A stretch of 64,000 nt of DNA. Source: Epiperipatus broadwayi. Lineage: Eukaryota; Onychophora; Udeonychophora; Euonychophora; Peripatidae. Made by a program: the position numbers and the translations under genes. The stretch lies in NCBI GenBank assembly GCA_028023455.1, contig JAQFVV010006857.1, positions 60,001 through 124,000 of the forward strand. Direction: 5' to 3'. Numbering within the stretch: the first letter of the stretch is position 1; the number at the start of each line of letters is the position of its first letter. The notes beneath the pieces are model-generated. The model was not told where the DNA came from. It did not search any database and worked only from the letters and a program-made list of their open reading frames with translations. Below are positions 13,684-27,433 of the stretch, piece after piece.

Positions 13684-13891
13684 TATTTGTATATTGGACT
13701 ATTTTCATTATCTAATATTAAGTATTGAATGTCTTTAGAAAAATTTAATTTCCTTTAAATTTTCAATTACATTCAACTCTTAATAATAGCACACAATTGA
13801 ATGTAATTGGAAAATTTAAATAAAATAATTTTTTTCTAAAGACATTCAATACTTAATATTAGATGATAGAAATAGTCCAATATGTAAATAC
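13684..13891. repeat. Foldback element with about 93-bp arms
   Basis: The left arm at 13684-13776 and right arm at 13797-13891 are near-perfect inverse copies: ATTAAGTATTGAATGTCTTT on the left against AAAGACATTCAATACTTAAT on the right. The loop is only about 20 bp. The transcript would form a long hairpin. It is non-coding and looks like a young MITE or inverted duplication. Confidence 0.8.
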
Positions 13892-16369
13892 AGCTACAGA
13901 CATATGTAGGAAAAAGAATACTCAGAGGATTTGATATGCATGATGTCTTCTTTAGTTTGATTAAAGACTAATAAAATATTCTTCATTATACCATAGTCAT
14001 GACCGGTCCTCTAGTAAAGCATTATCTAATTAATAATGTTATACATATTTTGTGCAAAGCAAGCACATACCTGATACATATTTGTCATTTATATGTAGGA
14101 ATGTAGCTTATCTAACTTTGTTTTTATTATGGTTATTTATATTAATATTGTTATTTGTATTTTGAATGATCACGATGTACTACAATCATTTAACCAGAGC
14201 TAATATGTAATCTTCATTTTAATTTATTGATTCTGTTACAGAATATATATACACAATAATAGTCAAATATTTGACTATTGTATACTTGAAGTGCAACATA
14301 AAAAAAGAATTGGTTTTAATTCTGATTCTTTTTTTGTATAGTAATTTTAATACACAATAATATACATATTCTTATATAGCAAATAAAACAAGGAAGAAAA
14401 TATATAAATCTTGCTTCCCTGACTTGACTATTTATGGTGACGATTGATTTCTTCATTTTAATATAAAAGAAGTCATGCAATAGTCTATTTAAAGACAGCT
14501 TTTTTAAAATATATATATATATTTATTTATTTACATACATATATTTTAATTATGCTAATTTTTATTTATAAGGCTATTTTTTCTCTCTTTCTTCTAAATC
14601 TTTTTAACAAATATTTGTTTCTATTTTCTTTCATCATACTAATATCTCACTGTAATTAACTTCTGATATAACTTTGGATGCTCAGTGATTTCATTTAAAA
14701 ATCATGAAATTCATTTTCTGGACCTTTACATCCAAAAAACAAAAAACAATCAAAATCTCGATTTCCACATTAATTAAAAACCCATTCAAATGAGAGAAAC
14801 TATTCATCCCTAATCAAGAATCCCTTTAGAACACAAACTTGCAAGTTTCTAATGTTTCTTGTACAGAACATGAATTTATGCAAGTGTGATAGGAAATTGG
14901 GTATGTGGTTATAGTATTAATTTATAGGATGATGATGGTTTAGTGTGGTACTGAGTGCATATTGTTAAGAGTACTTAAACGTGTAATATTCATGTGTCTA
15001 TAATAAGATACTTGACTGAAATGTACCATTATCACTTACTAAGTAAAATTTAGAAGCAATGTATATGTATGCACATACCAAACTTAGCTTTAACATATCA
15101 AACAATTGATTTATTAAACAAATAATTGAGATTGATTCACTATTGAAACTTGGACCATGGTGATATTCAGAAAGATATTAGAAATGTCATATAGGTGCAT
15201 ATATAGCTTAAGGTTTAGAGTTACGATCCATTGAAGTAATTTAATAAACAGATTAAATAATGGTTACATTATCCTTAGTTATAGAATACAATAACTCAAA
15301 ATCATTTTATTATGTTTTATATTTTGCTTATTTAATAGATCTTTTTTATTAGTTATTGTTGTTTATACTATTATCTGCTGGTGACCAATTGGATATTCTG
15401 AGTCTCTAGATCTCTGTGATCTAATGGACATAATTAACTTGCTAGTCATGGTTGATAGTTTTGTAGGAGTCTATGGTTTGATTTGCTCTCCAGTGCATTA
15501 TAAAAAAACCTTTACTGAAAATGGATGTTTGATATAAGAAATTCTAGATGATAAATCTAATGGTACACTCTGGTGATGGATATTAGATATACTTGCAGAC
15601 TCTCAGCAGACCATTACTATATATATAAGAAAGATTTGAGAACATTTTAAATGAAAAAAATACCCCTTCTCACTAACATACACCTTTTTTCTCCTTAGTT
15701 AATTTTTTTTTCAATCTTTAAAACGAATATTTCATTTACTCATAATTTTTTTTCACTACTAATATACTTTTATCAACAAATATTTATATGTATTAAGAAA
15801 AAAATGTAAACAAATTGACTGGACTGGAAGTAATGCTACAAAAAGAAACTGATGATTTAACTTTCTTTTTAAAAAACAGAAGAACAAAGTAGGCACGGGA
15901 ATTCCTAACAACTTTTATTCTTTACCACACAAAGTTTTGTATCTGACAATATCATGAAGGCATTATTACTTGTGAATTTATCCATTTTTGAATTTATTTT
16001 GAAAAAGGTTTTTTCTTACTATTCTATATTTATAAAAATGTTTATTGACAAGTATGCAGAAATATACAATTGTAATAAAATTTAACGAGAATTTTTTTTC
16101 ATATAAAATAAAAACATTTGTTGTATTTAAAATGTTTTAATTCAAACAAGTAATTATTTTCAGAATATATGCAAATAGATTTTGTAGTAAATTGATTTTT
16201 TAATTAATTTAATGATAAAAAAAACTGTAATAATTAAAATACTTGTGACTCTATAAAGTACAAGATTGATGTTGATCATTTCACCTATTATTAGTTTATT
16301 GCAGGATGATCTTTTCCAAGTTTAATTCTGTTTCTTTGATCCATTGCTTTTTTTCTTTACATCATATCA
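13892..16369. other. AT-rich intergenic DNA with one weak tRNA-like patch
   Basis: No coding exon is seen. At 15413-15490 (+) there is an A-box-like TGATCTAATGG and a degenerate B-box-like GGTTTGATTTG, with a spacing somewhat too long for a normal tRNA. It may be an old tRNA-derived SINE, with weak support. Confidence 0.3.
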
Positions 16370-17770
16370 ATAAATTTTATTTCATCCATTTCAAATGCAG
16401 GTTTCTACAATCTCTTGGGATTTGAGACTTTAACAGTCCATCTTTTATAATCTCTTCTAGCAATGTCTAGCCCAATTCTATTTAAATCAATTTTTTTCAA
16501 TGATATCCGTTTGTTATTTCATCTATACATTTATTTTTTATGCTCTTTATTTCTCCCAACATCTTTCCTATGTCAATGAATGATCTAAAGTTTATATATA
16601 TACATCTATTAAAAATCTTCCTTTACAAACACATATTTTTTTAATATCAAGTTATTTCTACCAAAAATATTTGATTCAAGTTTAAATTTGATTATTTTCA
16701 TCAATTGGTTCCATCTATATTAAAAAATCTGATCAAGGTATTCATAGCTGTTAACTTCTTTTAATTCGTGATTACCAATCTTTATTTTCTTCTAACTTTC
16801 ATTTGATAATTTTTGCAATATTTCCTGAAGCTTGACATTTGCAAAAACAATTGTATCATTTGAAAAATCTAAATGACTAAATAAGATCCATGTATTTTTA
16901 TTTACTTAACCTACGATTTTAAGCCATAAAATACTTCTAAAACTGTTATAGTTTTAACTGAATTTTCTCTGTTATACATCATTATCAATGTTTAAGATCA
17001 TGTTATCTAATCACTGCTATTGCACTTTAATAAATATTCTTCAAAATATGAGAATGTGGTCCAAAGCTTTAATCATTATAGAAATGCCTTTTTATAACCT
17101 ATAAATCCAAAGCATAATGACAACTCATTGGTTCTCTCTATAACTAAATTCAATATGTGATATGATTCATTATGGTAAAACATTTTTTAAATCTTTCTTG
17201 TTCTTTTGATTTGAATCCAAACTTTATTTTATACAAATAGTCATTATCTTGGTAAAGATCTTGTGCAAAATTAATAAAAATTAATAGGCATGTAATTTCT
17301 AATATTTTCTTTATCATATTTCTTAAGCATCAATCCCTACTTTATTCTTCCAATCAAATTTGGACATCTGATATATAATTTTGCAAACAATTTTTTCATC
17401 TGCTTCTTCATCTATTTTTTTTGGAGAGTTTCCTTTCTTCAGAAGATTTCATTGCACATTTCACCCTTTCATTTAAAATATTTGGCAATTTAGAAAATGG
17501 AGAAATTATAGAGAATACTTTGTTGTTGTTTTTATTACAATATATTTCTTTGTATAACTCTCTACACATTTCATGATGTTATCACTCTTTTTAATAATAG
17601 TTCCATCTTTTCTTCTTATTACTTAAACACATTTCCTTCCAATATCCATTTAATGTTTTATACTTTTGAGACTCTTATTTTCTTCTATAGTTTTCATTGC
17701 TATTTCATAGTTATATTTTCTTATAGTAATTTTTTTTTTTACCATATTACAGAATTCCAGATATTCAATT
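16370..17770 (-). mobile_element. Decayed RTE-like LINE, reverse-transcriptase part
   Basis: Minus-strand translation, broken by many stops and shifts, gives LINE landmarks in the right order. From high to low coordinate they are a linker with RRKDGTIIKK (about 17600), NYMPI for the usual NYRPI (about 17270), ILNLVIERTNELSL then GFIGYKKAF for the RT A-box (17160-17081), FSNDTIVFANVKLQEIL for the YADD box (about 16880-16820), EVNSYEYLDQIF (about 16760), and RRDYKRWTV near the 3' end (about 16450). These match the RTE/BovB group pattern (YADD, then xxYLGS, then R..RW). It is non-functional: the catalytic DD is replaced by ND and the frame is destroyed. The subfamily was assigned by pattern, not by search. 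Confidence 0.75.
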
Positions 17771-18589
17771 CTCCTTAACACGTTATTTTTATAAATTGTA
17801 ATCTCAAATGAAAATTGTTATTGCGACTGAAAGAAATCCATTAATACTATCAATAAGTGCAACAGCAGCCAAAAATAGTTTTTCTAAACTGAAAAAATAT
17901 TAAAAATCATTTAGCCAATATCCAAAGATTAATTAAGTAATGTAACAATATATTTTTATTATTATAAAAAAAGGCTATATCTAAGACAAGTTATAAAAAA
18001 GATATCAAGTTATTTACTATAACTCAAGTCCAAAAATTGAATTAATGTTTTAAAAAATAGATATTTTTTTTTACTTAATACCTATTTTTTACAATTATTA
18101 TTAATTATTTTCTTCAGTAGACTATTTTAAATAAGTAAAAAAATGATCTTTATAATAGCAAAAATCTCTCCAATATTTTCTCATAGAGGAACTGTAAAGA
18201 AAACAGCAATATTTACCAGATGTGCTAATTGATGGAGAGGGTTTTTACATTCTTATTTTATCTTCTAAGGATAGCTAGATACCCATTTACTGATCAATAT
18301 TTTTATAGCTAACTAGTTTGGCTATTGTCTAGCTGCCTGAAAAAAAAAACCCCAAATCTCTTGAAAATAATTTTGTTTATCCTATCTCTGCACCATGAGA
18401 CTATTCTAAATAATTTTAAAAGCTGAGACTCAACTCAGACAATAAAATTAATCTGTTCAACTCTCTTATATAAATTATTAATATCAATATAATAGATAAA
18501 ATTGCATAGGTAATAAAGAGTGAGTCTTATTATTGCCATTGATTTCGTCTTGATGCAATCTCTTAGCGAAATGAGATTTTGAACTATTT
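17771..18589. other. AT-rich spacer between LINE fragments
   Basis: No feature is recognised. It may contain further decayed LINE sequence, as it lies between two minus-strand LINE pieces. Confidence 0.25.
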
Positions 18590-19010
18590 TACTTCTTGTA
18601 GTCTAGAGGCCAGGGCATGAGCAGATCAAGTGATCAAATGTTTCTTCGTGCCTCTGACAAAGTGGAATGTGGGATCAATTTTGATAAAACCTCTTTTATA
18701 AGCAAGGAACCAATTTGTAATAACTGAGTTAATATTAATTTTCAGTGCAAAGTCCAGATATTTTGGCTCAATACTCCAGTGGCCAAAAAAAGAAATGTTT
18801 TTTATTAGACATCCACAATTCTGGGTGTATATCAATGTTGACTGAATGGATGAGTCTGTGGGCATCCCAGATCTTGATCCTATTATCAAAAGTGTCATGG
18901 GTAATAACAATATATTTTTTTATGAGCTCGATTGCTAAATCAAAAAAATCCACTGGGCGAAGGTCTGTCTCTGGGTGTGACTGGCTGAAGAACCTGTTGG
19001 TAACCAAATG
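18590..19010 (-). mobile_element. LINE 3'-part fragment with zinc-binding motif
   Basis: One minus frame reads NSVITNWFLAYKRGFIKID, and a shifted frame continues CQRHEETFDHLICSCPGL. That is the C-x-x-C...H....C pattern found after the reverse-transcriptase domain of several LINE groups (usual form CRLC...ET..H....CP.LA). Upstream, the frame at 18768-19007 stays open (contains ELIKKYIVITHDTFDNRIKI), but I do not recognise it. At least one frameshift is needed, so this is a dead fragment. It could belong to the same or another LINE than the piece at 16370-17770. Confidence 0.6.
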
Positions 19011-21954
19011 TCTTAATTAGCATGGAAAGAAATTAAAAGTTTTTTGAAATATTTGGTGAAAACTTTATTTGATTGCAGCCCAATAAATCTAAGAATTATA
19101 TTTGAAAGTAAAAAAAATATATTTAAATAATCTTGTGTCAGATAGACAAATGGAATATTTAGGGTCATATCTACTTAGCTAGGGTGCACCATACATTCTT
19201 TTATAAATAAAAAGATCAGGCTAGTCTTGTTTTTGGGTGAATAAAATTGAAGCAATGTATACATTTTGTTTTGGAAAATAAAAATATTTTAACAATATAC
19301 ACCTAAAACTACAGTCAATTTTGAAAAAGCAATGAATAGTATTGAAAATTATTCAATGTGCACAAATCCAAGAATATTTTTTCCACTTGAAACAGATTAT
19401 GGATAAAAAAAATTAAGAAGACTGTCTTTTGCAATTGTATAATAATAATTTAAATTTTTCCATGCAAATGTAGAAGATTTTTGCAATAATTATTTGGCCT
19501 TAGACTTTTGAGCTATTAGTTGAATTTTTGCCTAAGTAACAAATGATATTTTTAAAATATTTATACCGAAAACCAACTTAGCAATATAAAAGATTATGAA
19601 ATTTAATATAATATTTGGAATATTTAAAAAAAATCTGCTGAAAACAACAACAAAAAAATAATATTGTTGAAGAATGAAATTAATGTTACATATTTGAATT
19701 TTCATAAAATTTACTAATATTTGCTGCAAAAAAATTCATGATCCAAAGCTCTTTTTGTCATCATTCTATGAAAGTTTTACTTTATTGTGAGGAAATTGGT
19801 GAATTTTGGAATTATAGTTAGTGCCCATTTCCATAAGAAAAATTGCTTCTTTGCTAATAGTAATGGGGGAAACATATATTAAATTTCCAGCCTGAAGGCA
19901 AGTATAGTTTGCCATTTTGTTTACCATTTATTCTATCATGTTAATTTTAAAAATAAATAATAAACTTTAATGAGCCCTTACAGGATGAAGATGCATTAAT
20001 AAATTTTATGTAATTCATGGGTTTAAAAAAGATAAGTATTGACTGGTAATCCTAACAAGCAAATGATGACTAAATTATAAGAGGACATTTATTATTGCAA
20101 TGATCATTATTTTTTGAAAATAAATATTTAAATTATCTTTAATCCATACTTATGACTGAAAATCTATTTAAGAACACTTGTTCAATATCTTTTGCCTTCT
20201 TGCATTGCTTATATTAAATAAATCTCAATAAAACTATAGTCCTTCTTAACATTCTTCACAATACTTTATTAAATATACCCATCTTATAGCTTTGAGATTT
20301 ATTTAAAACATTTTATCAGTTTTTAAAATTTATTATTCATGAAGTTATATTTGTAATCTCATTTCTTGACAGCATATATTCATTATACTAAAGGCTAGTG
20401 AAAATATACAATGTAATGCTATAATTAAAAAATAGCAAACTAGAAGAATATCGCTGATGATAATCAAATGTTATAGCTTGCTCACAAAATTCCATTATCA
20501 ATTTATTCAACCTGAATCCAGGCAAAGAAACCACAAATTTGAAAAACTTTATAGTTAAATACAATTTTTTCAATATCATATTTTTGAAAAATGGAACATA
20601 AATTACCGAATTTGGTTTGTTAAATGACTAAAATTGATAGACTTGAAAATGCAAAAAAAAAATAAATTATTAAAGTGTTTTTATAATTCATAATTACTCT
20701 AAGTTTGAGGGTATTCCTAAATTAATTAATTTTTTTACAACCTAAAAAGTTATGGTAAAGAAGACTTTTGCCGAATATTACACTAAGACTTTAAATAAGT
20801 AATCAAATAGTTTATTGTTCAGATTTCATAAAAAGTGGCCTAGCTGGAAATGCGATTCATGGGCTTTGATTTCCAAGATCCAACATTTCACAACTGTATT
20901 AAACCAAACATTACTATAGCTTCTTTTATATATATATAAAACAGCAGTAAAATAAATAAAACATTTTTTTATGGGATTTTTTTTCCTCTAGAATTATAAC
21001 AATAATAAACAAAAAGTTTAGTATTTCTATGATATGTGTTGTTAAAAAAGTTTAGTATATATATATTTATACTTGTATTCAAACAACAATTTTTTTTTAC
21101 TGTTATCATAGCCATTGTTAAAAAAGATTATTAGGATAAAATTAAAATGAATAAAACAATATTATTAATGCCATAAAATAAAAAGTTATTGATTCCTTTT
21201 GACACTAAAAAATTGAAAACTCCCAAATTAATTACTATTATCTAAAAGATAAATGTCCTAGATTAATATAGGTTAGTAAGGTAGTTGTCTATGCATTGTT
21301 TTTAAAAATATTATAACGTTCTACAAACATTAAACTTATTTACTTTTACCTTAACACAGAATTTGATTTAATTGAGATAATTAATAATTTTACTCATTAA
21401 AAAAAAAAAACAACTTAAGAAAACTTTTTACTATTAACTAAAAATTTTTTTTCTTTCTTTATTGTTTGACAACTAGTTTTTGTATATATAAAATATGATT
21501 ATTAACAAGTTATATTTTTTGGTTCATTAATTTTTGCTTCACTCCTCCCACCTCTCCATTAATTTATTAGCATTTGTGTATGAATAATCATTTATGAATA
21601 TTAACAACTCATTATTAAAAATTAGATTATTTGGAATAGACAAAGAATAGTTTACATTATTCTATTATCAAAATATATGTTGAATTAAATACAACTGTTA
21701 TAAATATGTTTGTTTATTCTTATAAATTGTAATACTTAATATGATAATTCTATATGCATATTGTAATGATAATAAAAAATCCTCAGATGATTCCACATAT
21801 TTGCTTAATATTGGGCTGCAAAAAATGGCATGGAATATGTACATGTATAATCACAAATCTATCAAAGTATTTCAAATATATAGACATCCTTAGAAAGAAA
21901 AGACATATTTTCAGGTGTTGTCTACCCTCTAGACAAGACCACTAAACAATAACA
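19011..21954. other. AT-rich intergenic DNA
   Basis: No gene, RNA or repeat structure that I can support. Only simple AT runs and chance-length ORFs are present. Confidence 0.3.
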
Positions 21955-22053
21955 GCAAACCTCTTTCAGCTTATGCAAATGCAAGCTCAAAATGTTAATC
22001 AAACATAACATACATATATAGAATTATTAATTTGAGAATTTAAGAGCTTAAGA

Positions 22054-23145
22054 TTGTAGGTACTTGGGGGAGCCATTGAAGATGAAAATACCAAATGATA
22101 AATGGAACAAGTAATGGGAAAATTTTAAAAAAAAATGCATATTTTATATATTTCATTGAGACAAAGTTCAAATTCGAATAAAAGTATTTAATGTTAAATG
22201 TATTTTTAATTGAAGAAATTAATATTACAATTGTCAGATGGTAAACTTTCAATAAGTAATAGATCTCCACCACTCCTTTAAACAACATTTGCATTAAGAC
22301 TATTATTTCTCAGAAATGCAAATACCAATAAAATAAAAACATTTTTACACAAAAAGACACTCTAAATTTGACTTTTATTATTTAAAATCCAACAAGAAAG
22401 TATTTGCAATTTTTTTCCTTTTCCCAATCCATATAATAGGTCACAAATGCAAATAAAACAAAAACAATATCTTAATACAAAAGGACACTTCAAATTCAAC
22501 ATTTATCACTTAGAATCCAACAAGTATATTTCTTTATTTTTAAAATTAAAGTTACATCTTAATACAAATATTGTTTAAGAAGGGGAAGGGAATCTATTAC
22601 TTGTTCATTAATAAACAACAAAGCATTTGCAGATTTTACTTTCCTCATTCCTACAGCTCTCAAATACAAATAAAATAAAAATATCTTAATGTGAAAATGA
22701 TCTCCAAATTCGACATTTATCACTTAAAATCCAACAACAAAATGTTTGGATTTGTTTTCTAAAAATAAAATGAAACTTCTCATTATTTATGTTTTATTAT
22801 GAACATTAAAACATCTCAGTATATATTGTTTAAGGAGAAGAACAAATCTACTCATTTATTAAAACTAAGCAACTTTTATATATTTTAAAGGAGAAGGATT
22901 ACTTCACTAAAATACAACAACTTTCATTCTATTATTCGTTCATTAAGATGTCAAAAGTTTGCCATCTGGCAATTGCATTATTTCAATAAAAATACAACGA
23001 ACACACATACATGACTTTAATTTTGTTCCAAAAAAGTGCACAAAACATGCATTATTTTTTCTTTATTTTCATTTCCCATTATTTGTTCCATTTATATTTG
23101 ATATTTTCAGTAGTGATTGGGTAGCTCTCCCAAGTATTTACAAAA
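22054..23145. mobile_element. Non-autonomous TIR element with 8-bp target duplication
   Basis: The ends are inverse copies: the left starts TTGTAGGTACTTGGGGGAGC, the right end reads GCTCTCCCAAGTATTTACAA, and the similarity reaches about 90 bp inward (AAATGGAACAAGTAATGGG against CCCATTATTTGTTCCATTT). The flanks are GCTTAAGA (22046-22053) and GCTTCAGA (23146-23153), a 7-of-8 match. The interior has imperfect repeats around ATCCAACAA (near 22390, 22510 and 22725) and no transposase. The element interrupts the left copy of the old duplication described at 23215. An 8-bp duplication fits hAT-like insertion. Confidence 0.7.
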
Positions 23146-23214
23146 GCTTCAGAGTGCATACTAAATAATTACTGGATAAAATTTAAATAATAAAAATATT
23201 TAATAAACAACAGC

Positions 23215-23990
23215 CATTAATTGCTAGATAGGTTGACACTACATTTGATTACACACACATATAGTTTATCAATGTTTATTAATTGATAGAATTAATTAAG
23301 ATTTTAACAAATTTTCTACAAATATAATTTATATATTACAGAAATATTTTTAAAAATTCAATGAAAAAAGTCAAAATACTTGTTTTTTTCTTATTCACAG
23401 TTTTTTTTTTAAAAAAAAATTCTTGCTTCTTATTACTTTAAAACTTTTTTTTATATGGCTTGTTGATTCAGTCTTGGTTTTAATAGACACTTTTCTAACA
23501 AGAAATTTTTCTCTATGCTTGAAATGTATATTTTATTCTTTATTAGCTTTTTTTAAAGGTTATTTGAATTTGAAGTAATGCCTTTTCTTGATTTCTTTAG
23601 GTTATTTTCCAGGATAATTGGCAAATAACTAATTTTTAGTTTGAAATGCTGAAGCTTTTAAACTATAAGTTAATAAAAATTTTATTAAGAACTTAAAACA
23701 ATTGGCTGAAAAAAACTTTCTAACAACCAACTTTTTAAGTCTGCAAGTGTCTTATGTACTGATCAATTTTTTTGAAAACAAATCAATAAGCAGAGTATTA
23801 GAAAGTTGTTAAAAACAATAAACCCCCATCATTCTCTGATTTCTTGCAATTAGAAAACTTGGTAAATAATTTAACTCTTTATCATAATATTTTCAAAGTT
23901 AAAAACATGTTTGGGAAATTTGACATTATTAAAAAATAATATATACTTGGATATTTTAAATTAAAATTACAGAATGGAAGAAATCTTATT
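23215..23990. repeat. Left copy of an old direct duplication
   Basis: It is a diverged copy of 24905-25795 in the same orientation. Shared landmarks in order are GTTGACACTA, AGAATTAATTAAG, the long T/A runs, GGTTATTTGAATTTGAA (right: GGTTACTTGAATTTGAA), GATAATTGGCAAATAA (right: CATAATTGGCAGATGA), GTACTGATCAATTT (right: TATTGATCAATTT), and TCTTTATCATAA then AAAAACATGTTT. The copy extends upstream to about 21955 (CTTTCAGCTTATGCAAATG), interrupted by the TIR element at 22054-23145. Confidence 0.7.
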
Positions 23991-24811
23991 TCTTTTTTTA
24001 TATTCAAGAAGAATTATTATAATTTTAATAGCTATCCTCAACCTAAATCTAGTTTTGGCTATAAGAAGTCACCAAACCACAAAGTGTTTCTTTGCATAAT
24101 TCGTCACATCTTCACTGTCATTATAAATTTTATAACTTTTATAATATGAATCTTTTTATCTCTTTATTTTTCATGCCAAATATTTTTCCCATTTCTATAA
24201 ATTATATAAACTATTGTCCTTATTTACTAACTTTGCATAACTTTTCTGTTTTGAGTAGGTCCGTGGTGCCATTTCATACATTATTTTTCCACCAACTATA
24301 TCCTTTTGATTGTCTGTTGTATAACTTTCATCAGTCTCTACATGAAGATAATTTCTTCCATGGCTGTTCTATTGTATATCATTAACCTTTTTTCTATATC
24401 AAATTTATTAACTTGAATTTAATGCTATTTTATACGCAATTGTCCAATCTATATATAATGATTACTAACTTATTCATTTAGCTTTCAAATTTTAACTGAT
24501 AAGAAAACATTCTATCTCTGTTTAGCTCAAATGTAGAGGAATAATAGACCAACACAATGAGCTGTCAAACATATAACAGAATGAACTCTTAGTTGGCTTT
24601 CCTATATATTTACATATGTGAAACTTCATAATAGGCTGCCAAAATTATATAAAATGGCTGTAGTTTTGTGTGAGCATACCCATTTCTAGAGAGAAAAAAA
24701 AAACATTTTTATCTTCAGATATTACCTATCTTTACACAATCATTAAATCATAACATAAATGTACTTTTACATTCCTCACAACCAGATAACAAAAATTAAG
24801 TGAATACACTT
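23991..24811. other. AT-rich spacer between the two duplicated segments
   Basis: An uninterrupted ORF at 24092-24385 (+, 97 codons) has the skewed F/Y/H/L composition of AT-rich chance ORFs and is not accepted as a gene. Nothing else is supported. Confidence 0.3.
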
Positions 24812-25795
24812 TAACTTCTTTCAGTTATGCAAATGTAAATTCAAAATGTTAATCAATCAATAGCACACATATGTAGGATCAAAAATATGTAATTAATAAC
24901 AATATTTAATTATTATACAAGTTGACACTATATATGCTGATATCCCCACATATTTGATTGATTTCAAGGTAACTTTTAATTAGCAGAATTAATTAAGCCT
25001 TAAAAAAATTTTATTTTACAAACATACTAGATGTATTTCAGGTAATATTCAATATTTTATTGAATATTCAATATTTTTAATAATCATCAAACAAAACGGT
25101 TTAAACATTTAGAGAAAATTATTAAAGTACTTACTTTTCCATCAGAATCTTTCTAAAATACCCTTTTTTTAAAAAAAAAAAAAAAAACTCCAGAAGTTTC
25201 TCGCTTATTGCTTTAGAAATTTTTTGTTTTATACCTTGTCTTTGTTTTAATTAGGCACTTTCCTTGGTCTATTTTTTATATCAAGTAGTTTTCTTCAAGC
25301 TTTAGTCTCCAACAGCTTTTCTTAAGTGGTTACTTGAATTTGAATTATATTTTTTCTTTAGATCATTTCCCAGCATAATTGGCAGATGATTCACAAGTTT
25401 TTTTAGTTGTTTATCTTTGCTGAACTACTTTGCTTATTATCCTAAAAAAAACTATAGCATACAAGCTATAAGTTGATAAAAGTTCTTGTAAGAACTTTCT
25501 TAAAATAACTGCTTTAAAAAAAATTCACAATTAACTTTTCACATTGACAAGGGTCTTATATATTGATCAATTTAAAAAAAAAAATAATAATAATAATAAG
25601 AGAGCGTCTGTTGTAGACAAAAACAACAAAGTTGAACCACTATCTGCAATCAGCAAATTTGATAAACAGTCACTCAATTCTTTATCATAAGATTTTCAAA
25701 ATTAAAAACATGTTTTGGAAATTTGACTTTACTAAAAATAAAATATACTCTTGTAATTACTTTAAATCACAATTAAATTTACAGAATGGGGGGAA
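24812..25795. repeat. Right copy of an old direct duplication
   Basis: It matches the segment around 21955-22053 plus 23215-23990, about 1.7-2.8 kb upstream. It begins with CTTCTTTCAGTTATGCAAATG-like sequence near 24815 and ends near ACAGAATGG at 25780. It lacks the 1.1-kb TIR element, so it shows the pre-insertion state. Many substitutions and indels indicate an old event. Confidence 0.65.
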
Positions 25796-26302
25796 AAAAA
25801 ATTCTTTTCAATTCCTTTTTACAAAAGAAAAAAAAATTATTACAATTTTAATCATTCTCATAAAAGATATTTCATTTAAAAAAGAGTTTACACTCTTTGG
25901 ATAAAATTTGTCAATTTGCTATCTCTATAAAACAAAATAATTAAAATTTGTAAACATATCAACAAGTAATATTATCGGCTATATTTCTTTATGTTGGAAA
26001 GCATATAATTCCTATAGTGGAAGATATAAGACAATACATGTGAGAAAGTCACAGATAATGCACATATATAATATTCATACACTTTTTAAACTACCTAAAA
26101 TTAAAAATGTGCGTTAACAGTTATTAAACAATTAAATTTAAATATCTCTATAATCATATAAATATATTTTGGTCTTTAATTCTACTAATAAATAATAAGC
26201 CTACTGGATAAATATAATTAAAAAACTGTATAGTTTATTAACAGTCTCACTGATGTTAAGGAATAGATTTATATATCTGAAACATTTTCATAAATAATTT
26301 TT
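25796..26302. other. AT-rich DNA, no feature seen
   Basis: Low-complexity sequence up to the target duplication TAATTTTT at 26295-26302 that borders the next element. Confidence 0.3.
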
Positions 26303-27433
26303 GGTTGTCGTCGATGAACGAACATATCCCACTAGATGGCGCTGTTTTCGTGCTAAAACACATAAAAATGCCATTTCCGTGGCCAACACGTTCGAACCCG
26401 CGTTCCTATAATACAACCTTTTTGTTGTACTATGCGTCGCAGTACAGCATGTATGTTTACGCAGCAAATACAGTTTCCCAATTCGCACAGTTTATAAAAA
26501 GGTTACGGCTTGGGGAGAGGGTGTGTTTTTTTGAATTGGATGGAAATGTTATTTTCATTGAATTTTTTTTTATTTTAAAGTATTGAAATGTTCAGATTTT
26601 GTAAAGTAATAATTAACAGACTTTTTACACCATAGTGTATTGAAGTTTTAAGTAGTAAATGTTGACGAGATATATGTATAAAGTGAATTGGAATTAGGTA
26701 ACGCGTCAAGTAACGTACTGTTGGTAACATTTCCATAAGACATTTTAAGATTGTACTGTGTGTATATTTTTGAAATAAAAAAGAGCGTTAACATAAAAAT
26801 ATTCAGTAAGAAAAGTACAATTGTACACTGTTTTTTTAAATGTCATAAAAGGCATATATTATAAACATTTTATATATATATTTGTCGTTGTTTAAAAAAG
26901 TTTTAGTTTCTTTCTTTTCTCCGACTACTGCTATACTTTGTTGAATATAGTTTACGTTTGTTGTTATCATTTATTTATAGATATTAGTAAAAAAAAATAT
27001 TTACAAAAATACGATTTTGATATTTTTTATTTTAACTGTAAACCTAACCCTAAAACTAACCATAACAACTTTTAGTTGTCATTCTATTTGAAATAAAAAA
27101 TAGCGGTAAACAACAACAAAAAAAGCCGTAACCCCAGTAAAAAAATCTCCGATAGAAAATTGATTTTTCTAATAAAAAGAAAACTAAAAAAGACGAATCA
27201 AATTGTAATTTGTTTATTTTATTTTACATTTATTATTATCATTTAATTTGTATACATTAATAAAAAATAATATTTAAAATTAAATAATATTTAAAAAAGA
27301 CGATTTTCTTTTTTGCATTACAAAAAACACATCAAAATGATTATAATTAACGGCCCGTGAATGATCATATTTTATAGTTTTAGCGTGATAACAGCGCCAT
27401 CCAGTGGGATATAGTTGCTCATCAACGACAATC
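26303..27433. mobile_element. Non-autonomous hAT-like TIR element, 1.13 kb, perfect 8-bp duplication
   Basis: Terminal inverted repeats of about 50 bp. The left reads GGTTGTCGTCGATGAACG then CCCACTAGATGGCGCTGTTT; the right (reverse strand) reads GATTGTCGTTGATGAGCA then CCCACTGGATGGCGCTGTTA. TAATTTTT is repeated exactly at 26295-26302 and 27434-27441. A shorter internal inverse pair exists (GGTTACGGCTT near 26500, AAGCCGTAACC near 27125). No transposase ORF is seen; the 93-codon ORF at the left end is within the TIR and has no family look. An 8-bp duplication suggests the hAT superfamily, with P or Merlin as alternatives. Confidence 0.85.

Noticed and set aside
18745-19020. 91-codon + strand ORF
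   Set aside because: Shadow of the minus-strand LINE fragment.
27042-27066. Telomere-like CCTAACCCTAA stretch
   Set aside because: Only one perfect hexamer within degenerate sequence inside a TIR element; not an interstitial telomere array.
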